Assembly (NCBI GenBank): GCA_964547415.1
Contig: CAZJNX010000143.1
Span: 1 to 12,362 of the forward strand
Direction of reading: 5' to 3'
Source: CAZJNX01 sp964547415
Lineage (GTDB): Bacteria > Pseudomonadota > Alphaproteobacteria > Rhizobiales > Amorphaceae
DNA length: 12,362 nucleotides
Under the pieces are notes generated by a model that searched no databases, had not been told where the DNA came from, and saw nothing but the letters and a program-made list of their open reading frames with translations. Below are positions 1-5,838 of this stretch, piece after piece (position 1 is the stretch's first letter; each line of letters starts with the position of its first letter). The translations under genes were made by a program, and so were the position numbers.

Positions 1-181
1 GGACGCGCCCTACCTCGCGCCCGCGCCCCACCGCGGCAAGCGCAACGAGCCGGCCTTCACCGTGAAGACCGCCGAGGTGCTGGCACAGGTGAAGGGCGTC
101 AGCTACGCGGAGATCGCGGCGGCGACGACCACCAACTTCTACCGCCTGTTCGACCGGGTGCCGCGGCCAGGCACGCCATGA
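1..181 (+). CDS. TatD-family metal-dependent DNase/hydrolase, C-terminal part only
   Basis: Only the last 59 codons are present; the frame starts at base 2 and ends at the TGA at 179-181. The translation opens with DAPYLAPAPHRGKRNEPAF, the conserved TatD-family segment in which the Asp after the (missing) Glu-Thr is a metal ligand and the P-x-x-x-R-G-x-x-N-E-P motif closes the active site of the TIM barrel. The following stretch, ending in a conserved T-x-N-F-x-R-L-F, is the typical last helix. TatD proteins are cytoplasmic Mg-dependent 3'-5' exonucleases linked to DNA repair and turnover. The stop overlaps the start of the next gene (ATGA), so the two are probably co-transcribed and translationally coupled. 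The assignment rests on the conserved C-terminal motif; the specific paralogue (tatD, ycfH or yjjV type) cannot be decided. Confidence 0.9.
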   Translation, partial: DAPYLAPAPHRGKRNEPAFTVKTAEVLAQVKGVSYAEIAAATTTNFYRLFDRVPRPGTP

Positions 182-984
182 CGGGCGGGCTCGTCTTCAC
201 CATTCTCGGCTGCGGCTCGTCCGGCGGCGTGCCGCGGATCGGCGGCGAATGGGGCGCGTGCGACCCGGCCGAGCCGCGCAACCGGCGGCGGCGATGCGCG
301 CTCCTGGTGGAGCGGGTGGCGGACGGCGGCCGGACCACCGTGCTCGTCGATACGGGGCCGGACATCCGCGAGCAGCTCCTCGAGGCGGAGGTCACCCACC
401 TCGACGCGGTCTTCTACACCCATCCCCACGCCGACCACATCCACGGGATCGACGACCTGCGCGGCTTCGCCCTCAAGGAGCGGCGGCGGGTGGACGTCCA
501 CATGGACGCGGGGACGGCGGCGCGGGTGCGCACCGCCTTCGCCTACTGCTTCTCGACGCCGCCGGGATCGTCCTATCCGCCGATCCTCAACGAGCATCGC
601 CTGGTGCCGGGCCGCCCGGTGCGCGTTGCGGGCGCTGGCGGCGCCATCGACGTCCTGCCGTTCCTGCAGCGCCACGGGGACATCGATTCGCTGGGCTTCC
701 GCGTCGGCGGGCTCGCCTATTCGAGCGACCTCAACGACCTGCCGCGGGAGAGCGTCCCGCTCCTCGAGGACCTCGACGTTTGGATCGTGGACGCCCTGCG
801 CCGCCACACCCATTCGAGCCACTTCACGGTGGACCAGGCGCTCGGCTGGATCGAGCGGATCGGCCCGCGCCGGGCCATCCTCACCAACCTCCACCTCGAC
901 CTCGACTACCGGACCCTGAAGGCCGAGCTCCCGGAAGGCGTCGAGCCGGCCTACGACATGATGCGGATCGCGCTGCCGGGCTGA
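178..984 (+). CDS. MBL-fold metallo-hydrolase, PhnP-like
   Basis: The 268-residue protein has a metallo-beta-lactamase fold. An N-terminal glycine-rich strand (ILGCGSSGGVPRIG, residues 9-22) precedes the metal motif HPHADH at 82-87. Further likely ligands are H166, D184 (YSSDLND) and H239 (TNLHLD), and an H-T-H-S-S-H segment at 210-215 resembles the catalytic region of PhnP and RNase Z relatives. PhnP is a cyclic phosphodiesterase of phosphonate breakdown, but no phn genes are nearby, so the substrate is unknown. Compared with E. coli PhnP, the N-terminal Cys cluster is reduced to C28 and C40, so the structural zinc site may be absent. The ATG overlaps the upstream TGA (ATGA) with only a weak ribosome site, which argues for coupling to tatD. 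The family call is firm; the reaction is not. Confidence 0.9.
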   Translation: MTGGLVFTILGCGSSGGVPRIGGEWGACDPAEPRNRRRRCALLVERVADGGRTTVLVDTGPDIREQLLEAEVTHLDAVFYTHPHADHIHGIDDLRGFALKERRRVDVHMDAGTAARVRTAFAYCFSTPPGSSYPPILNEHRLVPGRPVRVAGAGGAIDVLPFLQRHGDIDSLGFRVGGLAYSSDLNDLPRESVPLLEDLDVWIVDALRRHTHSSHFTVDQALGWIERIGPRRAILTNLHLDLDYRTLKAELPEGVEPAYDMMRIALPG

Positions 985-1002
985 CCGCGCCGATGCCGCG
1001 CT

Positions 1003-1039
1003 CTGACCGCTCCGCTCTGGTTCCATAATCCGCCTTATG
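1003..1039 (+). promoter_or_regulatory. Candidate mazG promoter with a small palindrome
   Basis: A -10-like CATAAT lies at 1024-1029 and a weak -35-like CTGACC at 1003-1008, with a short 15-bp spacer. The -10 sits in a perfect inverted repeat CATAA-N6-TTATG (1024-1039). This is one of the few AT-rich spots in the gap between the hydrolase stop (984) and mazG, so a promoter here is reasonable. If used, it gives a leader of roughly 110 nt to the preferred start at 1145, or an almost leaderless message for an ATG at 1037. This is based on sequence similarity only. Confidence 0.35.
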
Positions 1040-1144
1040 CGACTTGCGGCCATCCGGCCCGCGCCCCTCCCCTTGCCTCGGGCCGCCCGCCGTGAGAGCG
1101 CTTCGGCGCGGCGGCGGACGCCTTTCGGACAGCGGGGGCAGCGG

Positions 1145-2014
1145 ATGGACGGGACGCATGGGCGGGGCGACGGCGCGGCGGACGGCGGCGAACGCCCGAT
1201 CGACCGGCTGATCGCCATCATGGCGCGGCTGCGCGATCCGGAGCGCGGCTGTCCGTGGGACGTGAGGCAGACGTTCGCGACGATCGCGCCCTACACCGTG
1301 GAGGAAGCCTACGAGGTGGCGGACGCCATCGCCCGCGGCGACATGGAGGACCTCGAGGAGGAGCTCGGCGACCTCCTCCTGCAGGTGGTCTTCCATGCGC
1401 GGATGGCGGAGGAAGCGGGCCTGTTCGCCTTCGACGACGTGGCGACGGCGATCGCCGACAAGCTGGTGCGCCGCCACCCCCACGTGTTCGGCGATGCCAC
1501 GGCGGACGACGCTGCGGCGGTGAAGGCCACCTGGGAGGAGATCAAGCGGCGGGAGAAGGCGGCGCGTGCGGCGCGCCGGGGGCCGGAGCGGGCCTCGCGG
1601 CTCGACGGGGTGCCGCTGGCGCTGCCCGCGCTCTCGCGGGCGGCGGCGCTCCAGAAGAAGGCGGCCGCCGCGGGCTTCGACTGGCCGGACGATGCGGCGG
1701 GCGCTGCCGCGCTGAAGGCCAAGGTGGCCGAGGAGATCGACGAGCTCGACGAGGCGCTCGCAGGCGGCGAGGCCGCGGCGGACCATGCCGTCGGGGAGTT
1801 CGGCGACCTGTTGTTCGCGCTCGTCAACGTGGCGCGGCGCCAGGGCATCGCCCCCGAGGAGGCGCTCTCCCGGACCAACGCCAAGTTCGCCGCCCGCTTC
1901 CGCGCCATGGAGGAGGCCGCGGAGCGGGACGGGACGGCGCTCGAGGCGCTCCCCCTCGCCGACCTCGACGCGCTCTGGGACGCGGCCAAGCGGGCCGAAC
2001 GCACGGGCCGGTGA
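1145..2014 (+). CDS. mazG: Nucleoside triphosphate pyrophosphohydrolase MazG
   Basis: With the start at 1145 the product has 289 residues, close to the 263 of E. coli MazG. MazG hydrolyses NTPs and dNTPs to the monophosphate and pyrophosphate, cleaning the nucleotide pool and affecting stress signalling. Both all-alpha MazG domains are visible. The N-terminal one has GCPWD (35-39), then EExxE at 53-57 and ExxD at 73-76 (ELGD). The C-terminal one has EExxE at 196-200 and ExxD at 218-221 (EFGD), so the Mg-binding acidic residues of the active domain are intact. An in-frame ATG at 1037 would add 36 Arg/Pro-rich residues unlike any MazG. The 1145 start follows a G-rich stretch that can act as a ribosome site and begins shortly before the conserved domain. 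The tatD-hydrolase-mazG order is common in alphaproteobacteria (recalled, not searched). Confidence 0.93.
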   Translation: MDGTHGRGDGAADGGERPIDRLIAIMARLRDPERGCPWDVRQTFATIAPYTVEEAYEVADAIARGDMEDLEEELGDLLLQVVFHARMAEEAGLFAFDDVATAIADKLVRRHPHVFGDATADDAAAVKATWEEIKRREKAARAARRGPERASRLDGVPLALPALSRAAALQKKAAAAGFDWPDDAAGAAALKAKVAEEIDELDEALAGGEAAADHAVGEFGDLLFALVNVARRQGIAPEEALSRTNAKFAARFRAMEEAAERDGTALEALPLADLDALWDAAKRAERTGR

Positions 2015-2086
2015 CCGGCGGCCGCGGTGGCCCGGTTCATCCGGCGCACCGCAGGTTGCCCGGACCGGACGGGCGGACCAGCGTCC

Positions 2087-2107
2087 GCGAGGGGGGCCCC
2101 CGCTCGC
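2087..2107. repeat. GC-rich inverted repeat after mazG
   Basis: GCGAG at 2087-2091 pairs with CTCGC at 2103-2107, and the interior G5/C5 run (2092-2101) can continue the helix with one bulged G at 2102. It lies about 75 nt after the mazG stop. There is no T-run on either side, so it is not a canonical intrinsic terminator. Confidence 0.35.
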
Positions 2108-2125
2108 CGGCTCGCCAGTCGCATC

Positions 2126-2152
2126 GGCCCCGCGGTGCCGACCCCCGGGGCC
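2126..2152. terminator. Possible GC hairpin terminator of mazG, no T-run
   Basis: A perfect 7-bp stem, GGCCCCG (2126-2132) with CGGGGCC (2146-2152), encloses a 13-nt loop. It sits in the convergent gap about 110 nt after the mazG stop. Without a following T-run it would need Rho or another mechanism, so the role is a guess from position. Confidence 0.25.
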
Positions 2153-2182
2153 AGCCGCAACGCATCTGCGCCCGGAGGCCGT

Positions 2183-2200
2183 GCGCAAAGGCCTTCGCGC
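2183..2200. repeat. 18-bp near-perfect palindrome
   Basis: GCGCAAAGG (2183-2191) is followed directly by CCTTCGCGC (2192-2200), a palindrome with one mismatched pair and no loop. Such a loop-free dyad suits a dimeric DNA-binding protein better than an RNA hairpin, but no downstream gene needs an operator here, so chance is a fair explanation. Confidence 0.25.
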
Positions 2201-2442
2201 CGAGCAGGGCTTTCCTCGGCGGGTGGATGAGGCCGCTCCGGTATGTCCCGCCCTCGACGCACGGTCCGCCATCCCCGCATGCCGGAGAGAGCGCCCCGCC
2301 GGACGGCAGCAACGATGCGGTGCGCGCGTGGCCAGGCGGCGGAGGCAGCGCCGCCCGGTCCTCCGCCGGGGCGTCGCGAACACCGGGGGCGTTGCTGCCT
2401 TCCGGACGCGAGCGGCGGGGCGGCCGTCCCCGCGACGCGCTC

Positions 2443-2958
2443 TCAGGGGCCGGCGGCGGTCGCCACGATGTTCGGGTCCTCGAGGTCGTGGAGGCGGCGG
2501 GCGGCGGCGAGGGCGAAGCGCAGGGTCATCGCCTTGCGGCGGGCCGCGACGAGCTTCGTCTCCGGGCCGGTCCGCACGATCTCGGCGCCGTAGCCGTCGG
2601 AGACCACCAGGCCTTCCTCCGCCGGGAACAGGGGGAGCGGCACGTCCGGGTGGGTGGCGAAGAACAGGCGGTCGCAGAACGGGCGGTAGGCGGGCCACTT
2701 GCGGTCGGCCCTGAGGTCCGCGGGCGAACTCTTGATCTCGACAATCCACACCTCGCCGCCCGGGCCGAGGGCGACGAGGTCGGCCCGCTGGCCCGTCGGC
2801 AGCGTGAGCTCCGGGACGACGGCGAAGCCGAGGCTGCGCATCAGCCGGCCCGTCCCGCGCCGGACGGCGAGGGCGGCCGGCGACTGGCGGCCGTCCACCG
2901 GCACCGCGGCCGGCGCGGGAGGGGCGACGAGCGGAAGATCGGGCGCCTGCCAGCTCAT
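2443..2958 (-). CDS. mmcB: MmcB-family DNA repair protein
   Basis: This 171-residue protein matches the MmcB family, named in Caulobacter for a role in survival of mitomycin C damage. The core looks like a PD-(D/E)xK nuclease fold: R-A-D at 58-60, a strand pair, then V-E-I-K at 73-76, giving D60, E74 and K76 as the likely catalytic set. After it comes the conserved segment with W88, Y91, C95 and D96 (KWPAYRPFCDRLFFAT). The first 25 residues are Pro/Ala-rich and probably disordered. The ATG at 2958 has no clear ribosome site and overlaps the stop of a 45-codon upstream frame as ATGA. A GTTC-N7-GTTC LexA box lies 171 nt upstream, matching the known SOS control of this gene in Caulobacter. Family call firm; nuclease activity is inferred from the fold. 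Confidence 0.9.
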   Translation of the reverse strand: MSWQAPDLPLVAPPAPAAVPVDGRQSPAALAVRRGTGRLMRSLGFAVVPELTLPTGQRADLVALGPGGEVWIVEIKSSPADLRADRKWPAYRPFCDRLFFATHPDVPLPLFPAEEGLVVSDGYGAEIVRTGPETKLVAARRKAMTLRFALAAARRLHDLEDPNIVATAAGP

Positions 2959-3092
2959 CGGGAGCCGCCCGCCGTCCCGCCCCGGGCGGGCCGTCCGGAA
3001 GGGCCGGGCCGCGCGCCACGCCTTGCCGGCAAGGAGCCGGGCGGTCGCACCTGGCCGACGAAGCCTCCCGTGGACGATCCGGCACCCCTCAT
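2955..3092 (-). other. Candidate 45-codon leader ORF coupled to mmcB
   Basis: Downstream of the LexA box an ATG at 3092 opens a frame of 45 residues (MRGAGSSTGGFVGQVRPPGS at its start) ending in TGA at 2957-2955. The stop overlaps the mmcB ATG as ATGA. A purine-rich AAGGGCAGG lies just before this ATG, while mmcB itself lacks a clear ribosome site, so re-initiation after the leader ORF is conceivable. The composition (Gly, Arg, Pro) is what chance frames look like here, so this is a candidate only. Confidence 0.25.
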
Positions 3093-3129
3093 CCGCCTGC
3101 CCTTGCGAACCCGTCTTCGTATCCCCACC

Positions 3130-3144
3130 GTTCCACGCCTGTTC
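3130..3144 (-). promoter_or_regulatory. LexA (SOS) box of the alphaproteobacterial type
   Basis: The plus strand reads GTTCCACGCCTGTTC, an exact match to GTTC-N7-GTTC, the direct-repeat LexA operator known from Rhodobacter and Caulobacter. On the minus strand a -10-like GATACG follows at 3123-3118, with a weak CGAACA (3145-3140) as -35 at a 16-bp spacing, so bound LexA would cover the promoter. It lies 22 bp beyond the chrA stop and 171 nt before the mmcB ATG, so mmcB is the expected target. Confidence 0.75.
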
Positions 3145-3165
3145 GGCGAGCGCAAGCCCGCGCCG

Positions 3166-4449
3166 TCACAGGACGAACCCGCCGAGGATGCCCGCGGCCA
3201 CCACCACGAGCGCCGGCGACACCTTCCAGAAGACGAGCGCGACGAACGCCGCGACGGCGAGCGCGAGGGCGACCGGCGAGCCGATGCCCGCGGTGAAGAC
3301 CGGATCGTAGAAGGCCGCGGCGAGCAGGCCGACGACGGCCGCGTTCACCCCCGCGAGGGCCTGCCGGGCGCGCGCGGCGTGGCGCAGTCGCGCCCAGAAC
3401 GGCAGCCCGCCGACGACGAGGAAGGCGGACGGCAGGAAGATCGCGACGAGGGCGAGCGCCGCCCCGGCGAGCCCCGTCGGCGTGCCCTGAAGGACCGCGC
3501 CGAGATAGGCCGCGAAGGTGAACAACGGCCCGGGCACCGCCTGGGCCGCCCCGTAGCCCGCCAGGAAGGCGCTCTCGTCCACGAGGCCCGTCGGCACCAC
3601 CTCCGCCTCGAGGAGGGGCAGCACCACGTGGCCCCCGCCGAAGACGAGGGCGCCCGCCCGGTAGAAGCTCTCGAACACGTCGAGGGCGTGGCTGCCGGTG
3701 ACGGCGGCCGCGAGGGGCAGCCCGCCGAGGAGCAGGAAGAAGACGGCGAGCGCGGCGAGCGCGACGGTCCGCGAGACCGGGACGGAGAGCGGCGCCCCCT
3801 CCCCCGCCTCGGCCGCCCGCGCCGACACGACGAGGAGCCCGGCGAGCGCGCCGCCCGCGATCACGAGGACCTGCACGAAGGCGTACGGCAGGACGAGGAG
3901 GACGATGGCGGCGGCGGCCGCGATCGTCGCCCGCTCCCGGTCGGGGGCGAGCTGCCGCCCCATCCCGAGGAGCGCCTGGGCGACGACGGCGACGGCCGCC
4001 GCCTTCAGCCCCGCGATCCAGCCCGCCCCGTCCGTGGCGCCGAACGCGGTGACGCCGGCGGCGAACAGGACGAGGAGAACGGCCGAGGGCAGCGTGAAGG
4101 CCGTCCAGGCGGCGAGCATCCCGAGCCAGCCCGCCCGCGTGAGCCCGATCGCCATGCCCACCTGGCTCGAGGCGGGCCCGGGCAGGAACTGGCACAGCGC
4201 GACGAGGTCGGCGTAGGCCGCGTCCCCGAGCCATCGCCGCCGCTCCACGAAGGCGGTGCGGAAGTAGCCGAGGTGGGCGACGGGCCCCCCGAACGAGGTG
4301 AAGCCGAGCGGCAGGAACGCCCGGAAGACCTCCCCCGCCGTGCCGGGCAGGGCGGGTTGGCCGGCCCCTCCCCCCGAGCCTGCGGCCGGCGCGCGGCCGC
4401 CGTCCGTCGGGCCGGCGTTCCGGCCGCTCGCGTTCCCGTTCCGGTCCAT
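3166..4449 (-). CDS. chrA: Chromate transporter, two-domain CHR family
   Basis: The 427-residue integral membrane protein has two homologous halves, as in long-chain CHR transporters that expel chromate from the cytoplasm. The first half begins FLPLGFTSFGGPVAHLGYF (45-63) and continues with QFLPGPASSQVG (87-98). The second half repeats the pattern with AGALVFGGGHVVLPLLE (265-281) and AQAVPGPLFTFAAYLG (302-317). About ten hydrophobic segments are visible. The first 38 residues are Gly/Ala/Pro-rich and poorly conserved, but the ATG at 4449 follows a GGGGGA with 6-nt spacing, which supports this start. No chrB regulator is present. Gaps of 219 and 207 bp separate it from its co-directional neighbours, so it may have its own promoter. 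Some CHR members move other anions, so substrate is inferred. Confidence 0.92.
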   Translation of the reverse strand: MDRNGNASGRNAGPTDGGRAPAAGSGGGAGQPALPGTAGEVFRAFLPLGFTSFGGPVAHLGYFRTAFVERRRWLGDAAYADLVALCQFLPGPASSQVGMAIGLTRAGWLGMLAAWTAFTLPSAVLLVLFAAGVTAFGATDGAGWIAGLKAAAVAVVAQALLGMGRQLAPDRERATIAAAAAIVLLVLPYAFVQVLVIAGGALAGLLVVSARAAEAGEGAPLSVPVSRTVALAALAVFFLLLGGLPLAAAVTGSHALDVFESFYRAGALVFGGGHVVLPLLEAEVVPTGLVDESAFLAGYGAAQAVPGPLFTFAAYLGAVLQGTPTGLAGAALALVAIFLPSAFLVVGGLPFWARLRHAARARQALAGVNAAVVGLLAAAFYDPVFTAGIGSPVALALAVAAFVALVFWKVSPALVVVAAGILGGFVL

Positions 4450-4668
4450 GCCGTATCCCCCGAGCTCCGGCGTGCCGTCCGGCCTGTAGCCGATCCGGCG
4501 GGCCGTTGCGAATCGGCGGGCCGCTCCCCCCGCCCCGCGCCCTCCCCCCGCCCCGCACGATCTGGTGGCGGACCCTCCTTCGCGCCGTGCCGCGCACCCG
4601 CGACCGGTGTCTCCGGGGCGAGGAGGGCGCTCTCGCCCCCTCTCCCCGGCCTCGCGGCGGCCGGCCGG
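4450..4668 (-). promoter_or_regulatory. Upstream region of chrA with a 10-bp direct repeat
   Basis: This 219-bp gap should hold the chrA promoter. The sequence CGGCGGGCCG occurs twice, at 4496-4505 and 4514-4523 (18 bp start to start), about 50-75 nt before the chrA start. That spacing is near two helical turns and could be an operator, but similar words are common in this DNA. No convincing -35/-10 pair was found. Confidence 0.25.
4615..4639 (-). terminator. Possible hairpin terminator of the YkgJ-type gene
   Basis: An 8-bp perfect stem, GGGGCGAG (4615-4622) with CTCGCCCC (4632-4639), has a 9-nt loop and begins about 30 nt after the stop of the YkgJ-type gene on the minus strand. No T-run follows, so intrinsic termination would be weak. 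Confidence 0.35.
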
Positions 4669-5403
4669 TCAGAGGCGGGGAACCGGGACGCCGGCGAGGG
4701 GGACCGCGCGGGCCTGCGCGAAGACGTCCTCCCCGGCGAGCCAACGGGCCTCGGCGTTCTCGAGGGTCCACGCGAGGGCGAGGCCGCCCGCGAGCTCCAC
4801 CGGGGCCGTCGTCACGCCATGCTCTCTCAGGACCTCGGCGAACCCGTCGTAGGCCGCCTGGACGAAGCGGTGGAGCGCGAGGTGCGTCGGAAGCGCGAGG
4901 TCGGTCCGCCCGTCCTCGAGCGCGACGCGGCAGGCCGCGGCGTCCGTGGAGTTCATGGCACGGCAGACGAGCGGGCGGACCGGGTGCACGCGGCACATGA
5001 GGCCCGCCGGCGACAGGAGCGCGCAGGCGATCCGCTCGCCTATCCGCGCCGCGGCCGTCTTCCGCCCGTGGCGGCGGGCATGGTCGATCACCGCGGCGAC
5101 CAGCGCCTCGGCCCGCGCGCGTTCCGGATGCCGGTCGATCGCCTCGGCGAGGGCGAACACCTCCGGCGGCAGGAGACCCACCACCGAGTGGCAGCAGTGG
5201 GCGCAGCCCGCCGCGCAGGCCGGCGGGGGCACGTCGCTCCCCGCGAGCGCGGCGAGGTAGCGGGCCTCGAAGGCGTCGGCCTCCCCATGGAGGGCGCGGA
5301 CCGCGCGCCTCAGGGCGGGCGCGCCGAACCCGTCCGCCGCGAACAGGGCCCTCAGACCGGCGGCGAGATCGGCGGCCGCCGGCGGCTTCGGGATCCCGGT
5401 CAT
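4669..5403 (-). CDS. YkgJ-type cysteine-cluster protein
   Basis: With the ATG at 5403 the product has 244 residues. It carries the family signature C-x3-C-x2-C-C at C63, C67, C70 and C71, followed by C127, C137, C147 and C158 spaced 10, 10 and 11 apart. The segment around residues 137-148 (C-R-V-H-P-V-R-P-L-V-C-R) is the classic second half of the motif. Eight conserved cysteines suggest a bound metal, zinc or an Fe-S cluster; the function of this widespread family is not established. A longer frame reaches 5562, but the 5403 start has a strong GGAGG five bases before it (5409-5413), which decides the start. There are no membrane segments or signal peptide. It is divergent from the efflux operon and co-directional with chrA, without obvious functional linkage. 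Confidence 0.88.
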   Translation of the reverse strand: MTGIPKPPAAADLAAGLRALFAADGFGAPALRRAVRALHGEADAFEARYLAALAGSDVPPPACAAGCAHCCHSVVGLLPPEVFALAEAIDRHPERARAEALVAAVIDHARRHGRKTAAARIGERIACALLSPAGLMCRVHPVRPLVCRAMNSTDAAACRVALEDGRTDLALPTHLALHRFVQAAYDGFAEVLREHGVTTAPVELAGGLALAWTLENAEARWLAGEDVFAQARAVPLAGVPVPRL

Positions 5404-5408
5404 GATTT

Positions 5409-5413
5409 CCTCC
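5409..5413 (-). promoter_or_regulatory. Strong ribosome binding site GGAGG
   Basis: On the minus strand GGAGG precedes the ATG at 5403 by five bases. It is one of the clearest Shine-Dalgarno sites in the window and fixes the start of the cysteine-cluster protein over the longer in-frame alternatives. Confidence 0.7.
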
Positions 5414-5629
5414 CCGGCCGGCGCCATCCGTCGTCCGGACCCGCTCCCTCGGGACATCGCTGTCGGCGAGGCTACCCCGTCCCGCCACACGAATGAAGAC
5501 AACGGCCGGGGCCGCGCCGGCGAAGCGAGGCCGGGCCGCCGGTGGAACGAACCGTGCGGCAACCGACTGGGCAGGGGTCGGAGAGGCCTTGGCGCCGTTC
5601 GCGACGGCTCGCGCGGCCGGTGGCAGACG

Positions 5630-5659
5630 CCGCGGGCGGGGTGTTCCGCGGCCCCGCGG
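5630..5659. repeat. Triple CCGCGG dyad, alternative hairpins
   Basis: CCGCGG occurs at 5630-5635, 5646-5651 and 5654-5659. Because the word is self-complementary, copies two and three can form a 2-nt-loop hairpin, while copy one extended to CCGCGGG (5630-5636) pairs with CCCGCGG (5653-5659). It lies about 180 bp before the adaptor start, so it could be an operator or leader structure of the efflux operon, though chance is possible at this GC content. Confidence 0.3.
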
Positions 5660-5838
5660 GGGCGGGAGGGACCGCCGGCAGTAAGGCGGAACCCGTCGCC
5701 GCCCGCCGGGGCCGGGAGACGGGCCGCCCGGAGGACGGACGAGGGCGACCGCCGCGGAACGCGCAGCCTTGCGGACGGGCCTTGCCGTGCCTACCCGTGG
5801 GAGACGTCCGGCGACGGGGCGGAGGGGAGCGAGAGCCG

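Larger units (their letters stand above)
2015..2442. other. 428-bp convergent intergenic region, no credible gene
   Basis: This stretch lies between the 3' ends of mazG (plus) and mmcB (minus). Short open frames exist on both strands, but they start at GTG or TTG, lack ribosome sites and are rich in Arg, Pro and Gly, as expected of chance frames in GC-rich DNA. No tRNA-like cloverleaf or recognisable structured RNA was seen. It does contain several GC-rich inverted repeats, listed separately, which could form the transcription ends of the two facing genes. The length is unusual for such a compact neighbourhood; a decayed gene cannot be excluded. Confidence 0.5.
5404..5838. other. 435-bp divergent intergenic region
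   Basis: This region separates the minus-strand cysteine-cluster gene from the plus-strand efflux operon and should hold promoters for both. No clear -35/-10 pair was recognised, and no regulator gene or riboswitch motif was seen. The adaptor frame stays open back to 5542, but the added residues are Arg/Gly-rich and start with GTG without a ribosome site, so I treat them as non-coding. A cluster of CCGCGG dyads lies in the middle and is listed separately. Confidence 0.5.

Noticed and set aside
1037..1144. N-terminal extension of MazG
   Set aside because: The extra 36 residues are Arg/Pro-rich, precede the normal MazG start and overlap a candidate promoter.
2015..2100. tRNA-like segment GGTTCATCC after mazG
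   Set aside because: There is no matching acceptor stem, anticodon arm or D arm around it.
2037..2312. 91-codon minus-strand frame in the mazG-mmcB gap
   Set aside because: It starts with TTG, has no ribosome site and no recognisable motif, and its composition is typical of chance frames here.
1255..5496. 4.2-kb open frame on the plus strand crossing mazG, mmcB, chrA and the cysteine-cluster gene
   Set aside because: It passes through four genes with clear family matches in other frames and has low-complexity Gly/Arg/Glu-rich content.
5520..5760. Cobalamin or other riboswitch before the efflux operon
   Set aside because: Some GC-rich words recall the B12 element, but the conserved core boxes are not present in order, and an RND pump is not a typical target.
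5542..5838. N-terminal extension of the efflux adaptor
   Set aside because: The added 99 residues begin at GTG without a ribosome site and are Arg/Gly-rich. The 5839 start sits just before the membrane anchor and has a purine-rich site.
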